DNA of 64,000 nt from Sanghuangporus weigelae (taxonomy: Eukaryota; Basidiomycota; Agaricomycetes; Hymenochaetales; Hymenochaetaceae): contig CP137323.1 of NCBI GenBank assembly GCA_033182465.1, positions 930,001 to 994,000 on the forward strand, read 5' to 3'. Position numbers and translations under genes: made by a program. Positions 11,990 through 20,403 of this stretch are shown one piece after another; within the stretch, counting starts at the first letter, position 1, and every line of letters begins with the position of its first letter. The notes below the pieces were generated by a model. It ran no database searches. It had not been told where the DNA came from and worked only from the letters and a program-made list of their open reading frames with translations.

Positions 11990-13186
11990 TCAGAGATAGC
12001 CTGATTGATAATAGAAACTTCGACAATCCACTGCAGAGGTGCCAAAAGTTTGAAGATATAGGTATTCATACACAAGAACCTCATCCCCCTCCGGCGGCGG
12101 ACTGCGACGTAAATTATGTTTAAGCAGCGAGAAAGCTAGCTCAATCGGGTTGAAGTCAGGAGAATACGCTGGCAAATATTCGAGCCTCATTCCTCTATGA
12201 AAGTGGTGAACAAATTTTCAGTAACATATTTGAAAAAAGTTATCACCTTCCTTCAACAAGCTCGAGAAGTTTGGGAGCTTTGTGGATGGCACAATTGTCC
12301 ATAACAATGACAGACATCGGTGCCGGAAACGGCTTCATTTTGGCCAAAAGGTCCTCAATGAAAACTATAAAAAGCTCCATATTGAATGATCCTTCGACAA
12401 TCATACATTCCACAATTCCGCTCATAGATATAGCAGGGAGGATGGAATACCTGGAAGCATGAAAATGACGTGATGTGCAGATAGCTCTGAAAGTATACCA
12501 TTTTCCTCTCATGAATACCTGCTTTCGGCATGCACGAACTCCCTCTAATGCCCATGCTCTACCATGCAAATATGTCCTTCGATCATACGCACTTTCATCA
12601 ACAAAAACCAACTGCTCTGGAGAATAATTTGCTCCAATGCGAAGCTGATACTCTGCTCGACGGGACTCATTGCATTCTTGCGTATGCTTTGTGATCTATG
12701 TTAAATTGTTGATTTTTTATCAGCCCTTTCGAATAAGCTACAATTACCTCCTTCATTTGAAAGCCTGCCCGGTTAAGAGTTCTCCAAATGGTAGCATCAG
12801 ACACTCTCACACCGTATCTTTCTTCGAGCAATTGTCTGAGTTCATCAAGATAGATATCATTGTGACGCGTCACTGTTTTCAAAAGAAACTTGTTCCTTGT
12901 TAGTTACATCTCCGAGATCACAATTCTTCAGTCGTACCTGGGTATCAGCAAAGTCTAATGCCCTTGGACGCCCTGATTTTGAATGGGGTGCAAGACACTC
13001 TTCACCAGTTTGCTTCCAAGCATTCAAGACCCGATACACTGAAGCCCGAGGAACTGCGGTGAGATAAACAATGCCTTTTACATCTAGTCCACAGTTCGTG
13101 GACATGTGCACGATAACATGACACAGGTCATCTGAGATAGGAACCCCATGTGTCATGCTGGCAGTGGCAGTGGGTGAAATAAACAT
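11990..13186 (-). CDS. Tc1/mariner (IS630-type) transposase, DD34E, apparently complete
   Basis: This is a cut-and-paste DNA transposase of the Tc1/mariner superfamily. The N-terminal exon has a helix-turn-helix region (CHVIVHMS to ASVYRVLNAW) followed by a GRPRALD hinge. A second helix-turn-helix (VSDATIWRTLNRAGF) follows in exon 2. The catalytic triad is visible: Asp in VFVDESAYD, Asp in VIVMDNCAIH and Glu in SPDFNPIE. After splicing, exactly 34 residues separate the second Asp from the Glu. The C-terminus ends normally (SFYYQSGYL). Four introns of about 50-70 bp with good splice sites join the exons and I see no nonsense codon. I chose the ATG at 13186; an upstream TTG is not credible. It lies inside the 12.4-kb element, and no separate terminal repeats of its own could be found by eye. 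It could be that element's enzyme or a later insertion. Confidence 0.85.
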
Positions 13187-14459
13187 AAACAAAGACAAAG
13201 AAAGAACTCGCGACAGTGTCGCAGCTTAGTAAGTATAAGGCATGCCCATCGCCCTATATCTCTCTTCCCCTGCTCCACCTCCTAACACTCACACTCACAC
13301 ACCTCCCTTTGCCACACAGTTTGGACTGTTCAGTCAGAATGTCCTACACTTACACTATGTCTCAGAGCCACCCTACCACCGTGACATGCGGGCGTGGCAT
13401 CCGCCCGCCGACATTTGTTTCCTGCCTCTCAACCCACCCAACCCGTGGCGCATCGAAGGGGGAAGGTGCGTTCCATGTCTTGTTTTGCCCTGCCCCCCTA
13501 AAATCGGGCTCTATAGACCCCATTAAGGGTATGGCTGTTCAGCATACGAGGATTAAAAGGAAACTGGAAGAGGCTGAGGGTTATCCTCCTGATCAAATAA
13601 TGGTTCTCACAGATATGCTATGCGATGTTGTTCATCGGCTTTCTCAGTATGTAACTCGTCTTGATAAGCATTGTGATGGTGTAGTGAGTGCTGTGGATGA
13701 TCAACGTGTGAAGTTGAAAGACCATTCCATGACGGTGAAAAAGGATATCTCCAAGTTTGCGATGGCGCTCTCCGAGACCGTGGAGCATGTGAGGATGCTC
13801 GAGGCTTCTTCTTTAGGGGTAAATGACTTGTTCACAATTAGACACACCTTTCCTATCTTACCTAATAGTCCTTCTTTCTTTTCAGAATGATGCAGCCACG
13901 AAGTTGTTAGATGTTCGACGTGGGTATATGATGGCGCAATCTGACGTGGCACGTGGTTTCACGCTCGTCCTTCCAAAGTTCCTCAATGTGACAGGTTTCC
14001 TGAGCGAATTGGAATGGGCAATGCTAGTCAATCTATGGCACATGTTTTTATTGAAGCTGACGGAACATTACTGCCTCTACTTTGACGTTCAATTGAGGCC
14101 AAACGGGACGTACCTGTTTCGTCCTCATCGCTCTGTTTTCCACTATCTTCTGGAAGAGGAGCATTATTCACCAAATGGTCTGTATTTTGCTACTCTTCCA
14201 AACACCGCAATTGTCAGAGATTTTCGATCAGAAGCCGATCACCAATGTAACAAAATTGGACATTTCGGTACAGAAACTATCGAGGAATTCTTTGGTCGTG
14301 TCTTGAAGTTCTTCGCTCCGCTCATAATATGGAAATATAGCGTGGTTTAGAAGGAAACAGAACAAACGGGCGCGGAAATTGAATCTCTGAATGCTGCGCT
14401 TGCTGAGCAACACAACCTTATTAGAGTACTTTCTCGTAGTGGTACAGTGGAAGAAGCGG

Positions 14460-16407
14460 TGTAGCGCACTGGCTCCTCCTGTGCCAGTACACTCATACTA
14501 TGGCTCCCTCTTACTGCAGATACCATATCCCAGCACTGCCGACACCTGAGAGTGTGAGGGCACACTCCTATTGCACTCGGGACATCATTTGAGCACGTAT
14601 CCATTGATTCCAGCACACGTACTGTACTGCGGCGCCCTCCTATGACCCAAATCGATCCGCCGATGGCTCCCCGACACTCAGACAGGTCCGCCGACAGCTC
14701 CTACCCAGCACCAGGCACTATAGGACACATCCCTCAGTGACTACGTGCCGCCGATCTTATGATTTACCATACGTACAGCCGTGCGGCGACTCTGGATGCC
14801 TCCGAGTCGGCCCCCCATGGCGCCGATCGATGCGGCAGACACTCAGACATCCTCAGGTACCCTCGCCGACGCCTCCTACAGCTTATCAAGCAGTCCCCCA
14901 TTGTCTAGGGAGCTATATATTGTCATATGTGCTTACATGCCTCATTACGATGTATCTGCCACCAGTCCGGCAGTCCCCCACAGCACTGCCGCTCCGGCCA
15001 CTCATATTAGCCACTAGGGATCGCCCACACTCTGTATTGAGTGCCGCCGATGCATCGGACACCTCAGGGACATCGGCTGATGCCCCCTTTGTCTCATATA
15101 CGCGATATCAGCCTCCGATCATCGGTTCCGAGGTTTCCCGACTTCCCCCCGACGCGGCGGCCCCCATTAGACCATGTATGGAAGGTAGGCATGTGGTACA
15201 TCGGCGTGCCAAGCCACCGACTCGCGCCGCCAAGCCCAACTCCGCCGGCGCCCGTATTATTGCAGATACTCGATATTCCATGCTATTGGACGCCCCCCTC
15301 ACGTTGCCGCTCTCAGATTTCACCTGGGCGCTCCGGCAGCGGCCCTTGGCGACCTAGATGACTCAGGAGATGTTGTCAGACAGTAGGATGTGTCGGCGAC
15401 AGCAGTAGAGTATATATAGAGCTTATACTAGCTTGTAGACAAAAGGATTCCAAGCCTAGCGAGGGTTCCAAGAGCATGTACCAGACCGAGCGCCAGAGTT
15501 CGAGATATCCCTCACTCTGAGTCTCCCCTCATGTACTGAGCCTCCCCCTTGACTATATACTATCCTTGACATCTCCTCTTGTTTGACTCCACATTCTACT
15601 TGCCTTCGCCGCCTCCGGTACACCTCTGCCGCTCTGACGTTCAGTGATCCGGCGCCCCTCTATTCGACGTCGGCGGCCATCCGACGACCCAGGCATCTCA
15701 TCAGACTCCCCTTCTGCGTCCTTTCCAGCCTTTCACTCCAGTTTATCCCATATATTGATCTTATACGGTCTTTTCCTTTCATCTATTGCGTTTACGCTAC
15801 TGCGGCGGATTCCTGCGGCCTCCCCCTCAGTCCGGCACCCCTCTATTCGACGTCGGTGGCCATCCGACGACCCAGGCATCTCATCAGACTCCCCTTCTGC
15901 GTCCTTTCCAGCCTTTCACTCCAGTTTATCCCATATATTGATCTTATACGGTCTTTTCCTTTCATCTATCGCGTTTACGCTACTGCGGCGGATTCCTGCG
16001 GCCTCCCCCTCAGTCCGGCACCCCTCTATTCGACGTCGGCGGCCATCCGACGACCCAGGCATCCTATCAGACGACCCAGCGGCGCCTTCTCCAGCCACTC
16101 ACTCCATTTTATCCTTTATATTCATCTTATACACTTCATACCTTCCTGTGGCCGAGTTTATACCACGTCGGCAGCCCCCTGTGATCCCCCCTCTCAAGCG
16201 GCGGTCCTGTTATCCTATTCCCTTTATCCAGAGGCATCCTTAGACCCATCCATTACGTCTCCGACGGTTCCTGGCACCTGCCGGGTAGTAGGTCTTTGAG
16301 AGTCTGATAGCGTCGGCATCCCATTTTTGGAGGTTCCTTCATACATTCAGCACCCCTAGTAGGACGGACATCTGTAGCACCTTCAGATACGACACCGCTG
16401 ACTGACA
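14460..16407 (-). mobile_element. Third copy of the GCGG-target repeat, inserted in the right coiled-coil gene
   Basis: The sequence from 14460 to 16407 is the reverse complement of the 648-2465 element. On the plus strand it begins TGTAGCGC and ends GACTGACA, flanked by GCGG at 14456-14459 and 16408-16411. It carries three tandem units of about 178 bp (near 15659, 15836 and 16013) against two in the inner left copy. The long open frames inside (14737-15357, 15583-16299) are not preserved as proteins in the other copies and are explained by GC-rich repeats. Confidence 0.85.
15655..16110. repeat. Tandem array of three 178-bp units inside the GCGG repeat
   Basis: Three consecutive units start with the shared words CGGCGCCCC or CGGCACCCC followed by TCTATTCGACGTCGG, at about 15655, 15833 and 16017. 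The first two are nearly identical; the third diverges in its second half. Because the period is near 178 bp, open frames run through the array in more than one frame and should not be read as genes. Confidence 0.75.
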
Positions 16408-17181
16408 GCGGTATATGCTAGTCAGCAACGCTCTCAGGCGGGCCATACCAGCAGCGCATCTGGAGGGACTCCTGCACCACTGAAGCGCCAAGAGAGAGAA
16501 GGTATGGACCCTTCACTTAAGGCAGGTAGCATTTCACAGCAATTCTGAATCTGAAACACTCTATTTGGACAATCAGATATCGTTGTTGGCATTTCGAACG
16601 TCGAATCTTCTGGGATCAAGGTTGACAGCAGTCCTCAAATCGAACGTCCCCCGATCAATTCAGCGTTGATAAACCACCTAGAGGGAAACGCAGGAGTCTT
16701 TGAGAAGGAAATCAAGAAGGCTCTCAAGAAGCAGTGGAGCTGCACTCATCAGCTTAATGTTCTTCAGCGGTGCCTGCGAGTGCTCGGTGACGAGAAGTTA
16801 CTGAATCTAGCAATATCTGGATTCTCACGTGTATACGATCTTATAAAAGCGGGTGCGCTTGAGGTCGAGCTACCCTTCAAGCAGCTGGAAGCCGCGTGGA
16901 CCACGATCAAGAAGGCTTGTACAGGAGACGTTGACTCGCAGGAAGTTTTCGATTCCAGTAAAGCTTTGCAGAAGACCGAGAAAGTCGAAACTCTTGAAAC
17001 AAATGAAGATGAAGTTGATGGAGCCTCGTCCAACACGGAGAAGGAAATCGATAATTTCATTGAAGCGCAGACACGTTACGGAATGAATACGACAAATCCG
17101 GACTACCTTATTCTGTTACAATAGATGGAGTCAGTTAACCCTGCTCAGACGGATCAGGAGCCGAAGATGACGGACTCGAAG

Positions 17182-18402
17182 GGGAAGGGGAAGGCGACGT
17201 GAGCTGGGCGAGGGACCATCCAGCCTTGCCTCACTCCCACTGTGGGAGGCCAAAAGTACTACGGACCGGACAATCGCTTGCCCTCCACGGACAGAATTAT
17301 GCTCTCTTCACCTCTCCTTTGTCTAGTTTGGCGGTCATTACTCGAAAGGATCTCATTTCATGTTTATTTATTTTGACTCGGTCTTCTTACTTCTTATGCA
17401 GGCACGTTGATCCCTTTTGCGGCTATTTGAGTATAGCAAGAGCACGCTGCGGTAGGTCACTACACAGTGGCTCCATTTGCCTTGCCTTGTAACGCGTGTA
17501 CAGCAGGAATTGCTGTGTCATGCTCTTCTTGTTCTCTCCCTATCTGAATAAGTATTCTGTTCTTCTATATGTCATTCTACCTCTGTATTCCCGTGTATTT
17601 TGGCCGTCATATGCAGTTTCAGACTGTATTCTTTTAGTAGCGATGATTCGAGTTCCACCTGCTCTCGTTTGATCGAGAGTTTGCCTTCAGTCGTGAATTG
17701 CTTCTTGTACTTAATATGATCTGTACGTGCGAGCTGTGTACTGAGTGATAACAACAAATTGTAGCTAACTGATCTGTCGTTGAGGCTCCTTAGCCTGCTT
17801 TGACCGCTTTGGCTCGAGATGCAAAGAAGAATATGAAGATGTTGACAGACCTGGCTCCAAAGGTTGCTGTATTTTCTCTTCAGAGCTTCAACTGGATGGG
17901 ATAGGCAGTGAAGGGCAAGTACTGACCTGTTGGTAATTGAAACAATGAGTGCTAGTGCCCTGCGAGGAGGCTGAGGAGAGGGGTTCTGCAAGTGGGCATG
18001 AATGGCTGTTGCCTTACTCTACCATTGAAGGGCCTATCAATATGCCACAAGAACTTGTACACAGATACCTTCTGCACTTGCATGAATTATGCCACCTGAA
18101 TTATATTTTTACATGGAGTATTTCATGAGTGGTGATTTTTCAATGGCCTGAGGGATGGTTGTGAGAGATGGGTTGACAAGGTTGTCTGTTTTGTTCTGTC
18201 ATATACACACTATATTTCTCATACATTCTTACAACGTTGGAAGCACATTTTTGAGCACTTTTTTTACATAGCCAGATCATATTTTTACATGTAGTATTGA
18301 CCGAGAAATAGAGCACTCAATTCATTTTTGTTGTTCAAGGGCACGACATGTGTCAACAAATCACGTGATTTAGGCTTTTCTCATTACTTTTGCAAACAGC
18401 TG
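17182..18402 (-). repeat. Right terminal inverted repeat of the 12.4-kb element
   Basis: This is the reverse complement of 5983-7203 without net gaps. It contains the AATCACGTGATT palindrome at 18359-18370 and ends CAGCTG before TA at 18403-18404. The two coiled-coil genes both stop at the inner edge of a terminal repeat, so the repeats probably supply their 3' untranslated regions. Confidence 0.85.
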
Positions 18403-18404
18403 TA

Positions 18405-18890
18405 AGAAAAATTGTGCTTTTCTCTTTCTATGAGTAGTTTCAGTGAAGAAAAGTTGTAACTGATGATTTTGTGATGCTGTTGACCCTCAAATACAACCAA
18501 ATTCTTTACTGAGTCCAGTCATCACGTGTTATAACTTCATTCAAAAAACACCTGAGAGTGCCATTACTTATACAAAGTGCTATAATTACATGATTTTCTT
18601 GAACAGTGGACTTTACAATGCCAGTTGTGCTCGATTAAGCTCTCTCATTGCCCGAGCCGAGAACTCATAGTTATAGTAGCTTTATTACTCCCTTGATCAC
18701 CATAATGCATAATATTGCTGCAAATTTCAATGCATTATTCCATATGACATTTTTGCATAATTTCCTGCCTCCCGACATGGGAGACACCAAAAAGTGATGC
18801 ATTATGAAATATATGCATTATGGTACGATGCATTATGACAATTTCAACTGTATTGTGATCACGACCGGATGATTGTCGTCCATCTGCACG
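18405..18890. other. AT-rich spacer with repeated ATGCATTA motifs
   Basis: No gene is visible. Between about 18700 and 18840 the word ATGCATTA or its complement TAATGCAT occurs repeatedly in both orientations, around a short gaCATGGGAGACACC segment. This looks like the remnant of a small inverted-repeat element. CACGTG also occurs near 18522. Confidence 0.45.
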
Positions 18891-18895
18891 CGGAC

Positions 18896-19541
18896 TTAAA
18901 CTATTCGCGACGCTCGAGAATGCGTGATAGGCAGCATGGCCCGGAAGCAGAAGTGATTTCTCGTAATGTAATCATCTGTATTCCCTTCTTTCTCAAAACG
19001 AACGTGGAGGAATCCGGCAAGACACAGAACGGATCGAATGGCTTTTGATTCGAAATTCCGTCGCGGCACGTTCAAGAGTGATGGGCTTTCAAGATCTCCC
19101 AACCTAGCGCCGTTTTCAAAGTGCACCCAAAAGCTGTGTGCTAGACTGCCCGATGACAAAGAACGATCCCGGATACCATCTGGTCGGAGCTTCAGCGCCA
19201 CACATCCCAGAGTGTTGGCTTCTTCGAGATCTTTCATCCTCCCGCCGTCTTAACATCCAGAGATTGCGAAATCGCCCAATGATGAAGAATGATTCGGGTG
19301 TCCTCCGGTCGAAGCTCCAGCGCGGCTTGTTCAAGAATGATGGCTTTCTCCGAGCCAAGCCCCTCAGTCCTCCCGCTGTGTTCAAAGCGCATCCAAAGGC
19401 TGCGAGATTGGCTAATGAAAAAGAATGATCCGGGTGACGCTGCGGTCGAAGCTGCAGAGCACCGTTCGGCGTGATTGCTCCATCCAGGTCGTCTCCCCGT
19501 TGCTCGAGTCGCCTGAAAAGGAGATAGGTAAGGAAATACAA
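18896..19541 (-). pseudogene. Fragment of a tetratricopeptide-repeat gene
   Basis: On the minus strand several frames contain decayed versions of the TPR unit common in mushroom CHAT/TPR proteins. Examples are DLEEANTLGCVALKLRPDG followed by DRSLSSGSLA, and DLDGAITPNGALQLRPQRH followed by SFSLANLA. The units lie in different frames and stops separate them, so no continuous protein is possible. No start, CHAT or NTPase domain is left. It marks the boundary between the repeat-rich left part and the gene-rich right part. Confidence 0.7.
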
Positions 19542-19711
19542 TTCTGGGCCGCGATCAGGCTGACCGTTAGAATAAGAGTTCGGAGTAGCATGTTGGAAAA
19601 CGACAAGTGAGTCCAGCTCTTTACGATTTCCTGCTTCCTTGAAGCAAGACGGCGAAGAGTGGGCTTGTCAAGCGTGGTGTGTAAATATCTGCAGGCCACG
19701 TCATCACCCCT

Positions 19712-20284
19712 TCAGTGTCTCCACCGAAGCTCGTGGCCATCCTGCATCATTGGTTCAACGAAACCCCGGAAGACCCATTCGTGCCGCGCGTTTAGAACAG
19801 ACCTATTCTGTGACCATCGCATACCATATCCCTCGACAACGCGAATCTCATATACCATCACTACGTGAGGAAGCCAGTGCAAGTTTCGCCATGAGCTGTG
19901 TTGCATGATTTTCTCAAACATTTCGAGAGCACCGGCATTCAGAGACGAGACAGGCCCTCTTGGGTTACCCCACCAGCTGGTGCCTTCACGATGTCCCGAT
20001 CGATGTGCGTGCTTTGTCCAGGCACGTGCTCCAGCTGTTAGACCAGCACTGTTCGGTACGACAAATGCAGCCAGGCATTGCTCACGCGATGGTGGTAGTT
20101 CCCCAAATGCAGATCCGGTTGTAATAGCAAGACCAAGAGCAATGTGTTTCGAGATGGGAGATAGTGTATTCCAGTCGAGCTCAATCTCCGACAGTAGTCG
20201 TTCATTCAAGCGGCACCGTTCCTCAAATGCTGAAGGAAGCTCGACCATGCCATGGCAGACTGGGGTAGGTAGCGTAGTCATAAC
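19712..20284 (-). CDS. Conserved fungal protein of unknown function
   Basis: A single-exon frame of 190 codons from the ATG at 20284 (MTTLPTPVCHGM). An in-frame ATG at 20338 would add 18 residues. The C-terminal third looks like a strongly conserved core: a Trp- and His-rich stretch (WRNLHWLPH), then YEIRVVEGYGMRWS and WVFRGFVEPMMQDGHE before the WRH end. I have the impression of having seen this core in other fungal proteins annotated only as hypothetical, which I cannot check here. There are no membrane segments or signal peptide. A cofactor or substrate cannot be inferred. It lies 119 bp downstream of ULA1 on the same strand and could be a neighbouring independent gene. An antisense frame at 19905-20357 is a shadow. 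Confidence 0.7.
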   Translation of the reverse strand, partial: VMTTLPTPVCHGMVELPSAFEERCRLNERLLSEIELDWNTLSPISKHIALGLAITTGSAFGELPPSREQCLAAFVVPNSAGLTAGARAWTKHAHRSGHREGTSWWGNPRGPVSSLNAGALEMFEKIMQHSSWRNLHWLPHVVMVYEIRVVEGYGMRWSQNRSVLNARHEWVFRGFVEPMMQDGHELRWRH

Positions 20285-20403
20285 GGTCACGAGTCGAGTG
20301 AAGAAGCAGCTAAGTGACCGATTGACGCGCTCACACATAAGCACCCGAAAAGGATAGCGATAATCGACACAGCGTTTCTAGTGTAGTGTACTTATACAAT
20401 GCT

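Larger units (their letters stand above)
13339..17202 (+). pseudogene. Coiled-coil gene of the inverted-repeat element, right copy, split by the GCGG repeat
   Basis: This is a paralogue of the minus-strand gene at 7183-9389. Exon 1 (13339-13816) ends in coiled coil. A 67-bp intron (to 13883) is followed by an exon with a conserved region ending FAPLIIWKY. A TAG at 14348-14350 interrupts it, but coding-like sequence continues to 14459. There the 1.95-kb GCGG repeat is inserted. Deleting the insert and one GCGG joins the frame exactly from 14459 to 16412, and it runs on to the stop at 17200-17202 with further TGA codons (16546, 16552) and a TAG at 17122. At the TAG the left copy has TGG. The Lys-rich C-terminus enters the right terminal repeat. 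Function is unknown. The ATG at 13339 is a guess, since the first 60 residues have no counterpart. Confidence 0.65.
5983..18402. mobile_element. 12.4-kb inverted-repeat mobile element of unassigned family
   Basis: The ends read CAGCTGTTTGCAAAA inward from both sides and are flanked by TA. Terminal inverted repeats of about 1.22 kb match in position without gaps: landmarks sum to 24385 throughout. The interior holds a coiled-coil gene on the minus strand (7183-9389), an unknown gene on the plus strand (9705-11778), a Tc1/mariner transposase on the minus strand (11990-13186) and a second coiled-coil gene on the plus strand (13339-17202) cut by the GCGG repeat. No other known transposase is visible. 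The TA flanks would fit Tc1/mariner integration, but TA may simply be the last pair of the inverted repeat, so the target duplication is undecided. The three unknown genes have nonsense codons, so this copy is probably not autonomous. Confidence 0.75.

Noticed and set aside
14737-15357. A 206-codon open frame in the GCGG repeat, with shorter versions at 1640-2188 and 2671-3039
   Set aside because: Differences between the copies change many amino acids and follow CpG decay, and overlapping frames are equally open, so no coding constraint is visible.
15583-16299. A 238-codon open frame with internal repeats
   Set aside because: It is produced by the 178-bp tandem array, which is open in two frames at once; there are no protein features.
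5983-18402. Assignment of the large element to the KDZ (Kyakuja-Dileera-Zisupton) superfamily
   Set aside because: No KDZ catalytic motif could be found in any frame, and no 8-bp duplication flanks the ends.
5981-18404. TA as a proven target-site duplication of the 12.4-kb element
   Set aside because: TA is also the natural extension of the inverted repeat (TACAGCTG / CAGCTGTA), so it cannot be told from the element's own end without an empty site.
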